Source: Candidatus Lachnocurva vaginae (GTDB lineage Bacteria > Bacillota > Clostridia > Lachnospirales > Lachnospiraceae). From it: a stretch of 64,000 bases of DNA. The notes under the pieces are model-generated. The model had not been told where the DNA came from. It did not search any database and saw only the letters and a program-made list of their open reading frames with translations. The stretch is taken from NCBI GenBank assembly GCA_011082265.1, contig CP049781.1, positions 1,302,001 through 1,366,000 of the forward strand, written 5' to 3'. The translations under genes and the position numbers were made by a program. This document shows, piece by piece, positions 26,977 through 36,787 of the stretch. Every line of letters starts with the position of its first letter. The first letter of the stretch is position 1.

Positions 26977-27659
26977 ATTAAGCCTCCCACAATAAGTCCA
27001 GCAACCACTAAAACATAGACAAAATCAATGACCTGTACCTTTACAGGAATATATCTGGTCTTAGCAACTGGGTTCTCTATTGCCTTTGTTTCTGCCGCTT
27101 TTGCAATATCATCTGCTATGTTTGAAGATATAATTAGTAGTGGCACTGAAACGTATTCAAGATATTTGATTGGATTTTTAAAATTTATACCTCTTATCTT
27201 CATAGCCATTTTGATGTTTTTCTTCTCCTCTTTAAACGATGGGAAGAACCTAAACATAACAGCAACAGGTATGGAAAGATTTTTTGAAATTTTAAGTTTA
27301 TCCATCGATGAAATTATTGCACCTACATCAGAGGTCTTTATCATGAAGCTTGCCGCCATAAATGGCAATAAAAACATTCTAAAGATAATAAATAGACTTA
27401 AAAACATCTTAAGTATTGGATTTATATTAGATAGCACCATAAAATTAGGCAAAGCATATAAAATTGTGCATAAAATTATCCATTTAAAAAGTGTTTTTTT
27501 GTATCCATTTAAATAAAATAAAATACCAATAAGGCAAAATATTCCTAACTCGAAACATATGTTTAAGCTATGCACAACAGTTAAGCCTGTAAGAAATACG
27601 ACTAATAACTTACTTATTGGGTTGATATTAAAGGACGAGTTCGAAGAAAAGGTAGGCAT
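26970..27659 (-). CDS. ECF transporter T component, cassette 1
   Basis: 229 residues with about five membrane segments. It contains the EcfT coupling signature in the form FKEEKKNIKMAMKIRGINF and AAETKAIENP near the C-terminus (the two Ala-x-Gly/Glu-type helices that contact the ATPases). It overlaps both neighbours by a few bases. The substrate is set by the S component. Confidence 0.85.
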   Translation of the reverse strand: MPTFSSNSSFNINPISKLLVVFLTGLTVVHSLNICFELGIFCLIGILFYLNGYKKTLFKWIILCTILYALPNFMVLSNINPILKMFLSLFIIFRMFLLPFMAASFMIKTSDVGAIISSMDKLKISKNLSIPVAVMFRFFPSFKEEKKNIKMAMKIRGINFKNPIKYLEYVSVPLLIISSNIADDIAKAAETKAIENPVAKTRYIPVKVQVIDFVYVLVVAGLIVGGLIW

Positions 27660-28243
27660 TATACAATACCTGCTTTTTCAAAGTGTTTTTTCAATAGAGC
27701 CTTGCCTATATATGCTCCAATTATTCCTCCTATAAAAGCACCTAAGGCTACTAAAGCCATGTGAGGATATGTTATTAGATTTTCCAATGCATCAGCATAT
27801 TCTTGTCCCATCATGCTAACAGACATTTCTATATACTTTTCTTTTGCTAAAAGCATTTGCATTAATGATCCACAAATCCACGTACAAAATACTGCATAAG
27901 AAAGCATATTATATTTAAATGAATTATAATTACCAATCTTTCTAATTAATTCTGCTACTATCATTACTATTAATGAAAATACTGGCAATACATAAGTATG
28001 TCCCATAGCAAACATCACGAGTGGTGATATCATGCCTAATATAAATAGTGCCCATGGTTTTTGAACTTTAGCCATAAATAACATAACTACAGTTCCTGCG
28101 ATTATACCCAAAACTGTTGGGTATATTAAAAACAATATTGGGATTATGCCCATCATGCCGACAGCAAACATCAAGACGAAATAAATTACGGCAAAAACGC
28201 CGATGCTTACTAAATCTTTTACCTTTAATTTTTTAGTATCCAT
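27659..28243 (-). CDS. MptD-family ECF S component, cassette 1
   Basis: 194 residues with about six membrane segments. KKLKVKDLVSIGVFAVIYFV at the N-terminus and the C-terminal FIGGIIGAYIGKALLKKHFE are shared with the S component of cassette 2 (GFVGSKLLKKQFEKAGI). This MptD-like family lies next to exporter-type ABC genes in Gram-positive uptake loci. Substrate is unknown; heme, siderophore or metal is likely by comparison with siaDEFGH. Confidence 0.8.
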   Translation of the reverse strand: MDTKKLKVKDLVSIGVFAVIYFVLMFAVGMMGIIPILFLIYPTVLGIIAGTVVMLFMAKVQKPWALFILGMISPLVMFAMGHTYVLPVFSLIVMIVAELIRKIGNYNSFKYNMLSYAVFCTWICGSLMQMLLAKEKYIEMSVSMMGQEYADALENLITYPHMALVALGAFIGGIIGAYIGKALLKKHFEKAGIV

Positions 28244-28253
28244 TTTAGTCCTC

Positions 28254-29975
28254 CTAATAAATAAATTCTTCTGCCATTTTTGTTTTTTCTATTAAATTCT
28301 TGTAAACTTTTGATTTTTGTAAAAGCTCTTCATGTTTGCCTTCACTCTCTACTCTTCCATTTTCAAGAACTACTATCTTGTCTGCATTTTCTATGGATTT
28401 CATTCTGTGCGAAATGATAACAACTGTTTTATCTTTAATTAAATTATTTAAAGACTCTTGAATTTTTTTCTCGTTGTCAACATCAAGGCTTGCCGCTATC
28501 TCATCTAATATTAGTATTGGTGCATCTTTTAAGAAGGCTCTAGCTATTGATAACCTCTGTCTTTCCCCGCCTGATAGCTCAGCACCGTTCTCACCAATAA
28601 GAGTATCGAAACCTTTATCCATTTTTTCTATAAAATCTGTGCAGTTTGCAAGTTTTGCTGCTCGTTTAACTTCTTCATCGCTTGCATCTTCATTACCAAG
28701 TCTAATATTTTCCATAACGCTTTGATTAAAAAGAACCACATCTTGGAAAACTATTGAGACCTTGTCAAAAAGAGATTCTGTTGATATTTCTTTTATATCT
28801 TTGCCATCGATTAAGATTTGTCCCTCGTCGTAATCATAAAGTCTTGATATAAGTTTCAAGATAGTTGTTTTACCGCAGCCACTTGCGCCTACTAAGGCAG
28901 TTACTTCTCCCTGCTTGGCTTTAAAGCTTACGCCATTTAAAACTTTCCCGTCTTTATTATAAGCAAATTCAACATTTTTTAGATCAATATCAAATTTTTT
29001 CAAATTATAGTCTTCGCCCTCTTGTAATTCTTGATTTTGAATTTCTTTTAATCTTTCAATCTTTGGTGTTAAATAAAATATCTCCATCATGCCCTCTTTA
29101 GATGCGTCTAGAGAGTCTTTTATCTTCATAGCCGCTAGTAAATATCCTACAAGGTAGAGAGGGCTTATCTCTTTATTAATAATTAGATTTACGCCAACAA
29201 ATATTACAACCGCTAGAGAGATAAAGCTAAATATTGAAGATATAGACATAGTTAAAATAAGTCCTATCTCAGTCTTTAAGTGCACTTTTTCACTTTTATC
29301 CATTTTTTCATATAGCTTATCTTTCATTTCCTCTGATAAGCCATAGGCTTTAATCTCCATTTGCATTTCGATATTTTCTTGAAAGCTTTCTGAGTTTTCT
29401 CTTAGAACGTCATAATATTTTTTATGTTCTTTAACCTGATATTTTTTAGATAGTGGTATAAATATAAAGCTTAATATCGTTGGAATAATTACAGATAAAC
29501 CCATCTTGACATTGCCCACTAGCATCATGATGGATATTAGTGGGAAGAAGAGCGCCATACCGCCAGCTTTTGGTATTGAGTGGCTCATCGCGTGTTCTAT
29601 ACCTGCAATGTCAGCCATGATTGTTTGCGCTAAATCTGATATGTCATGCTTAGAAAAGTATGATAAAGGCAGTTTTGATAAATTTTCTGCTGTTCTTGTT
29701 CTTAAATCCGCACTTTCTTGATATGTTGTGCTGTATAATTTATCGTATTCGATAGAAAGCAAAATATACATTGCTATCAAAGTCAAAACTGAGAATGCTA
29801 TATAAAATCCCTTGCTTTGGTCAATATTTTCCAAAACTTCTTGAGCAAAAATCATTAGTAGTATCGCAGGAAGCATGTTTATACAATAAACAAAAAATGA
29901 AGTCAGTGTTGCTTTACTTAAATTTCTTGCTCCTTTATCTGTAAGAGCAAATCTTTTTTTATAAAACTCCTTCAT
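28254..29975 (-). CDS. ABC half-transporter B (exporter fold), cassette 1
   Basis: 573 residues from ATG 29975 (GGAGGG upstream). Six-helix membrane domain (1-310), then an ATPase with GASGCGKTTILKLISRLYDY, LSGGERQRLSIARAFL and ILILDEIAASLD. It starts within the last bases of the partner gene at 29959-31713, so the two probably form a heterodimer. In YbtPQ, IrtAB and SiaDE-type systems such exporter-fold pairs act in siderophore or heme uptake. Confidence 0.85.
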   Translation of the reverse strand: MKEFYKKRFALTDKGARNLSKATLTSFFVYCINMLPAILLMIFAQEVLENIDQSKGFYIAFSVLTLIAMYILLSIEYDKLYSTTYQESADLRTRTAENLSKLPLSYFSKHDISDLAQTIMADIAGIEHAMSHSIPKAGGMALFFPLISIMMLVGNVKMGLSVIIPTILSFIFIPLSKKYQVKEHKKYYDVLRENSESFQENIEMQMEIKAYGLSEEMKDKLYEKMDKSEKVHLKTEIGLILTMSISSIFSFISLAVVIFVGVNLIINKEISPLYLVGYLLAAMKIKDSLDASKEGMMEIFYLTPKIERLKEIQNQELQEGEDYNLKKFDIDLKNVEFAYNKDGKVLNGVSFKAKQGEVTALVGASGCGKTTILKLISRLYDYDEGQILIDGKDIKEISTESLFDKVSIVFQDVVLFNQSVMENIRLGNEDASDEEVKRAAKLANCTDFIEKMDKGFDTLIGENGAELSGGERQRLSIARAFLKDAPILILDEIAASLDVDNEKKIQESLNNLIKDKTVVIISHRMKSIENADKIVVLENGRVESEGKHEELLQKSKVYKNLIEKTKMAEEFIY

Positions 29976-31713
29976 TTGAAACCCTCCATTCATTCGCACT
30001 GTTAAATAGCTCTTGCAGTCTCTTATAGCTTGTATCTTTTGACATTAATTCTTTGTCGGAACCTCTTTCTATAATTTTTCCGCTGTCCATCACAATAATT
30101 TCATCAAGGTCTTTGATTGTAGATAACCTGTGAGCAATCATGATAACTGTTTTATCCTTCATAAGATTCTTGAAAGCTTTTTGCAATTCAAACTCATTAT
30201 CTGGGTCAATAGACGCCGATGCTTCATCCATAATTATAATTTTGGAATCCTTTAAAATTGCTCTGGCAATTGCAATTCTTTGTTTTTCTCCGCCGGATAA
30301 ATAAACTCCTTTTGAGCCTATGATAGTATTTTCTCTTTCTGGGAATTTGTCTAATATCAGATCGCATCCTGCTAATTTTAAGGCTCTCATTACATCATCT
30401 CTCGTCGCTTCTTTATTAGCCAAGGCAACATTGTCATAAATACTTCTTTTGAATAATTTCGAATCTTGAAAAACAAATGAAATGGCTTTAATTAAGGCTT
30501 CGTCAGAATATTCATTTATAGGTATGCCGCCTATCTTTATGCTTCCATCATTTACATTGTAAAAACCTGATATAAGTTTTGCTACTGTTGATTTGCCTGA
30601 TCCAGATGAACCTACTAGTGCATAGGACTTTCCTTCTTCTAATTTAAAAGATAAATTTTCAATGACGGCTTTATCGTTATAAGCAAAGCTTACATTATCA
30701 AAGTCTATATTGTAGTTTTTAAAATCATTTACATTGCCATGCACTAATTTATCTTTTTGCATATCATTATAAAGCGCCTCTAAAGTATCTACTGCATAAT
30801 TGCCTTGAGAAATGTACATAGCGTACCACATCATTCTCATAAATGAAACAAATAGAACTCCTGATAAAAATAAAATCATGATAAGGTCAAGTAAAATCAC
30901 CTTGGCACTACCTAAGCTAGTCATAAAATAAACTATAGGTATAATTAAAATTGCAATTAAGTCAAAAAATAACCATTGATACAAAACATAAGGTTTTTTA
31001 CAAGATAGTGAATAATCATAAGCATACTTTGAGTAATCTTTTATAGCCTTGTAAAAACTTTTAAAGGACTCGACATTTGCTCTAAATATCTTTACAACTT
31101 GCATTCCTCTAACGTATTCAACAGTTTCAGCGCTTAGTTTAGATAGAGCTTCTTGGTATATCTTCATAAATTTTTGCTCGCCCATCATCGCACCTAAAAT
31201 TAAGCCTCCAATTATTGTGAGAGCGAGTAAGGTGATACCAACCCTTATACTTACTATAAAGCCAAGTACAAGTACAAGAACAGGTGTCATTATTGCCTGA
31301 GCACTGTCCGGAATCATGTGAGCTACAACCTGATGAGTTTGTGCAGCATTATCATCTATAATCTTTCTTATTTGACCGGAAGGATTTAAGTCAAAAAATC
31401 TAAAGCCGGCTTTCTCTAAGCCGTCAATCCCCCTTTTTCTTAAATTTGTTTCAAGCCTGAATCCCAAGATGTGAGAACATGTTCCTGAAACAGAATAAAA
31501 TATCGCTCCACTTGTTAGTGTGATGACAGATTTTAACGCTAGGCTCTCTGCTCCGGCTAAATTTGAATTAATTATTAAATTATCTAAAAATTTGTAGATT
31601 AAATAAAATCCATATACCGTAAGCACAGCAGATATAGTAGAAAAAACTATAGCTAGAACACCAAGATATTTTTTATCCTGTACATAAGCAAATAGTTTTT
31701 TGTAAATCTTCAT
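29959..31713 (-). CDS. ABC half-transporter A (exporter fold), cassette 1
   Basis: 584 residues from ATG 31713 (AGGAG upstream), first gene of the five-gene operon. The membrane domain is followed by an ATPase with GSSGSGKSTVAKLISGFYNV, LSGGEKQRIAIARAIL and IIIMDEASASIDPD. The motif FFDLNPSGQIRKIIDDNA in the second cytoplasmic loop is typical of exporter-type half-transporters. It is divergent from the AraC gene at 31872, with a 158-base shared control region. Confidence 0.85.
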   Translation of the reverse strand: MKIYKKLFAYVQDKKYLGVLAIVFSTISAVLTVYGFYLIYKFLDNLIINSNLAGAESLALKSVITLTSGAIFYSVSGTCSHILGFRLETNLRKRGIDGLEKAGFRFFDLNPSGQIRKIIDDNAAQTHQVVAHMIPDSAQAIMTPVLVLVLGFIVSIRVGITLLALTIIGGLILGAMMGEQKFMKIYQEALSKLSAETVEYVRGMQVVKIFRANVESFKSFYKAIKDYSKYAYDYSLSCKKPYVLYQWLFFDLIAILIIPIVYFMTSLGSAKVILLDLIMILFLSGVLFVSFMRMMWYAMYISQGNYAVDTLEALYNDMQKDKLVHGNVNDFKNYNIDFDNVSFAYNDKAVIENLSFKLEEGKSYALVGSSGSGKSTVAKLISGFYNVNDGSIKIGGIPINEYSDEALIKAISFVFQDSKLFKRSIYDNVALANKEATRDDVMRALKLAGCDLILDKFPERENTIIGSKGVYLSGGEKQRIAIARAILKDSKIIIMDEASASIDPDNEFELQKAFKNLMKDKTVIMIAHRLSTIKDLDEIIVMDSGKIIERGSDKELMSKDTSYKRLQELFNSANEWRVSNEGVL

Positions 31714-31871
31714 AATATTATCTCCTTTCTTTGATATTCCTATTAGATAAAATTTTCTTTGCGGCAAATATTATCATTGCTTTTTTATTATACATCAGCT
31801 ATAAATAATTATGCAGTAGCCATGGCTAACTAAGTCTATTAGGGATATTGTCTAAAAGGGATAGGTGTATT

Positions 31872-32864
31872 ATGACATATTATGAATTTGTAAAAGATTA
31901 TATGAAAGTGGATGAATGTAAAAACAATAAAAAATACTCAAGTGTAGGTCACACTTTTTGTTGGAGTAAAGATAATTCAACTTATGCGGAAGGCCTGTAT
32001 TGGTTTTATGAAGGAGATGGCTTCATTATTGATATACATGATTTTTATATAAGTGAAGAAGTAGTTGAAAATAGTACCTATAGTATGGCTGATTATGTGT
32101 CAATATACACAAGCTACATAGTCAGTGCAAACGGTGAAAAATTTAATCCATATCAAACACTTACCGCGAACTCATTATGTACACTTGATTTTGACAATAT
32201 AAAAGATGACTTTGTTTTTTTATTACATAAAAACTGTTATTATTTAGCTGTTTCCATTGGCTTTAAAAAAGAGCTCTTAGAAAAGCATCTAGCAGCTATA
32301 AATATAGATACAGAATCATTTTATTCTACTTTACTTCAACCGAATCAAATAATTCTTACAAAGTCCTTAAAAAAAGTAGCAATGGAAATTTTAAATTGTA
32401 AGATGGACGCTCCAGCCGCTGATTTTTTCTTTAAAGCCAAGGCAAATGAATGGGTTAGTATAGTAATAGACACCTACTTAAATAGAAAAAAATATAAAAT
32501 TGAAATTGATGATGATAAAGCCCTTGAAGATGTAGCAAGATTCTTGGACGATCATTTCGCCATGAATGTAAATCAGGAAACCCTTGAAGAAATATCTAAA
32601 ATGAGTGGAACAAAATTAAAAAATCTATTCAAAGAAAAATATGGTCAAAGCATTACAGAATACACTCAAAGAAAAAGAATGAATGTGGCTGAAACTCTAC
32701 TCTTAAATACCAAACTACCTATAAAGGAAATTGCTGAATCTGTTGGATATTCATCCCATAGCAAATTTTCCATTTATTACAAAAGATACAAGGGAAAACT
32801 TCCTAATGAAGTCCGTAATTTAGCTTGCGACCATTACAATTTAAATTGTGATTGTTGTGATTAA
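31872..32864 (+). CDS. AraC-family regulator of cassette 1
   Basis: 330 residues from ATG 31872; the TTG at 31848 is less likely. N-terminal ligand domain (GHTFCWSKDNSTYAEGLYWF, DIHDFYISEE) similar to that of the AraC protein of cassette 2. C-terminal double HTH with QETLEEISKMSGTKLKNLFK and IKEIAESVGYSSHSKFSIYY. The tail CDHYNLNCDCCD is unusual: five Cys/His ligand candidates after the normal end. It probably activates the divergent uptake operon when its ligand is present. Confidence 0.85.
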   Translation: MTYYEFVKDYMKVDECKNNKKYSSVGHTFCWSKDNSTYAEGLYWFYEGDGFIIDIHDFYISEEVVENSTYSMADYVSIYTSYIVSANGEKFNPYQTLTANSLCTLDFDNIKDDFVFLLHKNCYYLAVSIGFKKELLEKHLAAINIDTESFYSTLLQPNQIILTKSLKKVAMEILNCKMDAPAADFFFKAKANEWVSIVIDTYLNRKKYKIEIDDDKALEDVARFLDDHFAMNVNQETLEEISKMSGTKLKNLFKEKYGQSITEYTQRKRMNVAETLLLNTKLPIKEIAESVGYSSHSKFSIYYKRYKGKLPNEVRNLACDHYNLNCDCCD

Positions 32865-32899
32865 ATTTTATTTTATATTTATTTCTCGTTTGTGCAATG

Positions 32900-32989
32900 T
32901 CAACGGATAACGGCATCCTTGCAGAAATAAGCTTGCAGGGCTTCTCTGTTCTGAAAAAGCACATCCCGCCAAAAAGCTTTTACATCCAT
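32900..32989 (-). pseudogene. NTF2/SnoaL-like protein, N-terminal fragment
   Basis: MDVKAFWRDVLFQNREALQA, then YFCKDAVIR and an in-frame TGA followed by HCTNEK; the family normally has DAVIRWHC here, so TGG became TGA. Only ~35 codons remain. The sequence upstream encodes LPFVPHTGQDDG, a remnant of another gene's C-terminus. Confidence 0.6.
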
Positions 32990-33112
32990 CACTCTTCCTC
33001 CCGCTTAACATACCTTAGCTCTATATCATACCCCGTGACTTCCATCATCTTGACCGGTGTGAGGAACAAATGGCAAACTTGAACTCTAAATGTTACTCAA
33101 TGTGATATCTGT

Positions 33113-34057
33113 TTAAGAGTCTATTGTTTTCCAACAACGTTCTTTCATAAATGCTGCAATAACAGCGATATCCTCACCCTCATAATATTTCACCAGCAGT
33201 TGTTTGAACTCCGGTACTTCCTTTTCGGGAATTACAAGGAAACCAGCACCATGTGAAATAAGGTAATGATTTGCAAAAATGACAGAAGCGCGTTTATTGC
33301 CATCTAAAAATATCTGAGTTTTCATGCAGTAAAGACACAGCTTGATAGCAATATTAATGTATGTATCGTCTTCTTCAACAATCTCTCGAATTCTGTCTTT
33401 TACATCCGATTCATATGGCAAAGGCGGAACATAGGACGAACCGCCTATGGTAACCGGAACGCCACGGATGCGGCCGCCTTCATCAAAAAAACCTTCATTG
33501 ACAAGTCTCGCAATATGACTAAGCATATAGTAGTCCGAACGGCTGGCAACCACATCACGATCCAAAATAAACTCCCATGCGTGTTTCAGATTTAATATTT
33601 TCTGTACGTCGGTAGCTGTCATTCCGGAAACTTTTCCGTTTTCTATGATTTCTTCTGTCTGTGGAAACGATGTTGCAACCCCCTCCAATACAGCCTGATC
33701 ATAGATGTTCATCTTCATGTTGGCACGTGCGAATGTGATGTTGTTTATAACACCAACCGAAAGTTCATCCTCAGAATATCCGGATGCGGCAAGTTGTTTT
33801 TCAATGCTGCGGAGCGATTTTCTGATTGCACGTGCTTCTCTGGCATTTCGCAGAAGCAGATTGTACAGTTCTTCAGTATATATGCCTACATAAGTAGAGG
33901 TTTGTTTGCCTGCTACACGTTTTCTGACATAAAGGTATTTCCCCTCGCCACGTTCTTTAATTTCAGGAGTCCCATCGTATGGCATCAAATTAAGTCTAGC
34001 AAGAAAGTCGGCGCGACTTCTTATCAATTCCTGTATTTTGCTATATTCTGCTGACAT
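33113..34057 (-). CDS. Fic-family protein with altered active-site motif
   Basis: 314 residues. The N-terminal part resembles the Fic_N region (GEGKYLYVRKRVAGKQTSTY); the Fic core has LVNEGFF, RIRGVP and QIFLDGNKRASVIFANHYL. Active Fic enzymes have HxFx(D/E)GNxR; here Gln replaces the His that deprotonates the target hydroxyl. D-G-N-x-R is kept. The protein may be inactive in AMPylation, bind nucleotide only, or use another residue. ATG 34057 has AAAGGAG. It has its own promoter with inverted operator repeats. A decayed relative is at 2764-3086. Confidence 0.8.
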   Translation of the reverse strand: MSAEYSKIQELIRSRADFLARLNLMPYDGTPEIKERGEGKYLYVRKRVAGKQTSTYVGIYTEELYNLLLRNAREARAIRKSLRSIEKQLAASGYSEDELSVGVINNITFARANMKMNIYDQAVLEGVATSFPQTEEIIENGKVSGMTATDVQKILNLKHAWEFILDRDVVASRSDYYMLSHIARLVNEGFFDEGGRIRGVPVTIGGSSYVPPLPYESDVKDRIREIVEEDDTYINIAIKLCLYCMKTQIFLDGNKRASVIFANHYLISHGAGFLVIPEKEVPEFKQLLVKYYEGEDIAVIAAFMKERCWKTIDS

Positions 34058-34069
34058 TGTCTTTTCTCC

Positions 34070-34122
34070 TTTTGGGGAACATTTATTGAAATAATTATAC
34101 TTAAATGTTCCCCAACAGTCAA
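34070..34122 (-). promoter_or_regulatory. Promoter with inverted operator repeats upstream of the Fic gene
   Basis: On the minus strand TTGACT (34122-34117), 17 bases, TATAAT (34099-34094) is near-consensus. The inverted repeats TTGGGGAACAT (34115-34105) in the spacer and ATGTTCCCCAA (34082-34072) near the ribosome binding site flank the -10 box. A third half-site lies at 34162-34174. This is a typical layout for autoregulation or repression by a dimeric protein. Confidence 0.75.
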
Positions 34123-34174
34123 TGCATCTTGGGGATTATTTTTATACGAAAACCATACGTAATGTTCCCCAAAA

Positions 34175-34548
34175 GCATGAATATATGGAATAATACACTT
34201 AATTTCGATTTTATACACTGTTTTGTTCTTCCCCCTTGGCATCAAGATAACCAGTTGTATATCTATATGTTGTTTTTAGTCTATACTATTTTAAAACGGT
34301 GGTACGTCTAATCGCTTCATTATAATTACAAACATCCATCCTAGGTTCTCATCCCCTTCAATGTTCATTGATATTCACACCAGCCGTTTTCATTGGAACT
34401 TATCCACTTTTCGCTTCGTTTGCCTCAATTCATTCGTTCTCGGAAGCTAATCTACACTTTTATGATGTATAGAATCGTATCAGCCTTTATAAAAGATCAC
34501 TTTTTCCGAGATTACACTTTGAGCATAATGTTTGTAAATTCTCAAGCA
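34175..34548. other. Intergenic region
   Basis: No credible gene in about 370 bases; no clear repeats beyond the third operator half-site at its left edge. Confidence 0.5.
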
Positions 34549-34887
34549 CTATACTCCATTTTCAAATCTTTTAAAGATATGTTCAACTGAGTATTTCCCA
34601 AGTTCTTTGTACTCAACATATGGGACCGTCTGCAAATTAAGGATTTTTGCAACCCTCCTCAAGTCACGATAATACTCTTCATCAGGAATCATTTTCAATT
34701 CGACCGGCGTTCTTTCACATCGAAATCCTGCTTCCAATAAAGCCTTTTTCCAAGTACCGAAATGAGATTGAATTGCCGTTTGAGAGTATTTACCATGCGA
34801 TTTATATGTGGAAATCGAGATGTATTCTTTACCAAGTGCCTTGGCAGTTTCCTGTATATCAGATAGTATTTCTTACAATCCTTGACT
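34549..34887 (-). pseudogene. Homing-endonuclease-associated repeat protein fragment
   Basis: The minus frame EILSDIQETAKALGKEYISI, YKSHGKYSQTAIQSHFGTWK, KALLEAGFRCERTP and VPYVEYKELGKYSVEHIFKR holds two units of the homing-endonuclease-associated repeat (GKYS...FGTWKKAL.EAGF). It has no start, ends at FENGV-stop within the second unit, and its first half overlaps the tail of the recombinase gene in another frame. It is most likely the interrupted target gene of that recombinase's element. Confidence 0.7.
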
Positions 34888-36728
34888 TTAAGTATAATTC
34901 TGCTATAACTAGTTAAGGAACAAGCCTTTGCCATACGTGGCGAGGCTTTTTTTATGAGGTGTGTATATGTGTTGTCAATAGGATAGGAATACAAATTATT
35001 AACCTCGTCGCTTGAATGAGGATACAATTTGTTGTCAGTTTCCTCATTAACTTTCTTGGCATTTTTTCTTCTGCTCTTGAATAATCTTCCGTCCTGAGAA
35101 TCTTTTTTTCCAGTCTTATATATGATAGTAATCATTGCAGGATCAATTTCACCTTCATCGTTAGTTCCCCCAATGATGATTTTATCTACTATACTTTCAA
35201 ATACTGCCCTATCAAATTCCTCAAGATATTTATTGGACTCAAGTAATTTTTTAAACCCCTCGAGCCTTTTCTTCAACGCTTTTTCATCAGTGAGTGTTAC
35301 TTCTAAAGTCCTTTTTTCTGCAAGTAATTTCTCTTTACTAATAGCTATTTCATTATACTTATCCTGATATATATCCATGCTGATTGACTCATTCAGCCTT
35401 AACTCAACAAGATCCTTTTCTTTCTTTAGTATCTTATCAAGTTGATTTGTTATCTTCTTCAGGTCTTTAGCTAAACTGTTGTATTTCAATTCTTCTTCCA
35501 CAGTTTTAAGGAATTCATTAGTAATTTCAACATTATTGTGGCATACCTGACGATAACTTTCCATGAATGCTTTTTCTATGGCTTCTTCTTCAATCCCTTT
35601 ACTATGCGGACAATACTTCTTTCCGTTTTTAGTAGCATTGACACACTGCCATATAACTTTTGTATACTCTGAACTCGAATGCCAATTTCTTCTTGAAAGA
35701 TTATGACCACAAAATCCACATTCAAGCATACTGCTAAAAGCATATTTTCTTGAATACTTTTCTCTCTTACCGCCATTATTAGCAACGGTATTTCTGTTTT
35801 TTGACCTTCTTAATCTAATACCTTGAGCTTTTTCAAAATCTTCTTCCGAAATGATTGGCTCGTGATGGTTCTCTATATAAAACTTATCCTGTTCTCCGAA
35901 ATTATCCAATCTTCTCTTTGAAATAGGATCAACCGTATAGGTCTTTCCCATCATAAGATCCCCTTTATATTTCTCATTTTTTATGATTCCTAAAACTGTT
36001 GTTTCCGTCCATCTTTTATTTCCTCTTGGCGATAAATATCCTTGTTCTTCAAGTTCTCTGGAGATTACCATACCGCCAACACCTTCAATATATCTTCTGA
36101 AAATATATCTTACAATCTCAGCTTCTTTTTCATTGATAGAAATGCTTTTAGTTTCCGGATCATAGTCATAGCCTAAACACCCTTGAAAGCCTACCATTTC
36201 TCCTCTTTCCATCTTCATTCTCAAACCTTTTTTGACATTGGCTGAAATGTTCTCTACTTCCTGTTGCGCAACTGAACTTAAAATTGTTAAAAGCAACTCT
36301 CCGTCCATTGTTAAGGTGTTTATGTTTTCCTCTTCAAAAAAGACCGCAACATTAAACTCTTTCAACTTTCTTACATACTTTAAGGTGTCTAATGTATTTC
36401 TTGCAAATCTTGATATAGACTTCGTAATTATCATATCTATATCGCCGTTCATACAGTCATTTATTAATCTTTGAAAGTCAATTCTTCGATCAACCTGTGT
36501 TCCTGTTATCGCCTCGTCAGCATATATTCCGGCAAGAGTCCACTCTTTATTTTTCTGTATAAATTCTGTGTAATGTTCTACCTGAGAATTATAGCTATTA
36601 ATCTGATCTTCAGTATCCGTACTAACTCTGCAATAAGCTGCCACTCTCTTTATTGAGCGTTGAACACACCCTGATGCAGTTCTTTTCAGTGTGGTATCAC
36701 CTTTAATAACTTTAACATCCTTTTTCAC
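34695..36728 (-). CDS. Large serine recombinase
   Basis: About 677 residues from GTG 36728 with AAAGGAGG upstream. Resolvase domain: AAYCRVSTDTEDQINSYNSQ with the catalytic Ser, ITKSISRFARNTLDTLK and ADEAITGTQVDRRIDFQRLI. Recombinase domain: VKKGLRMKMERGEMVGFQGC. Zinc ribbon: CGFCGHNLSR...CPHSKG. Then a coiled coil (residues ~440-520). After about residue 620 the frame enters unrelated DNA (the homing-repeat gene in another frame), so the last ~60 residues are probably not native. It mobilises the element to its right or left by strand exchange at short att sites. Confidence 0.85.
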   Translation of the reverse strand: MKKDVKVIKGDTTLKRTASGCVQRSIKRVAAYCRVSTDTEDQINSYNSQVEHYTEFIQKNKEWTLAGIYADEAITGTQVDRRIDFQRLINDCMNGDIDMIITKSISRFARNTLDTLKYVRKLKEFNVAVFFEEENINTLTMDGELLLTILSSVAQQEVENISANVKKGLRMKMERGEMVGFQGCLGYDYDPETKSISINEKEAEIVRYIFRRYIEGVGGMVISRELEEQGYLSPRGNKRWTETTVLGIIKNEKYKGDLMMGKTYTVDPISKRRLDNFGEQDKFYIENHHEPIISEEDFEKAQGIRLRRSKNRNTVANNGGKREKYSRKYAFSSMLECGFCGHNLSRRNWHSSSEYTKVIWQCVNATKNGKKYCPHSKGIEEEAIEKAFMESYRQVCHNNVEITNEFLKTVEEELKYNSLAKDLKKITNQLDKILKKEKDLVELRLNESISMDIYQDKYNEIAISKEKLLAEKRTLEVTLTDEKALKKRLEGFKKLLESNKYLEEFDRAVFESIVDKIIIGGTNDEGEIDPAMITIIYKTGKKDSQDGRLFKSRRKNAKKVNEETDNKLYPHSSDEVNNLYSYPIDNTYTHLIKKASPRMAKACSLTSYSRIILKVKDCKKYYLIYRKLPRHLVKNTSRFPHINRMVNTLKRQFNLISVLGKRLYWKQDFDVKERRSN

Positions 36729-36787
36729 TGCACTGCCTCCTTTTTGTATCTTTCTATGCAGTTCTATTATACCACACTTGCAAAACA

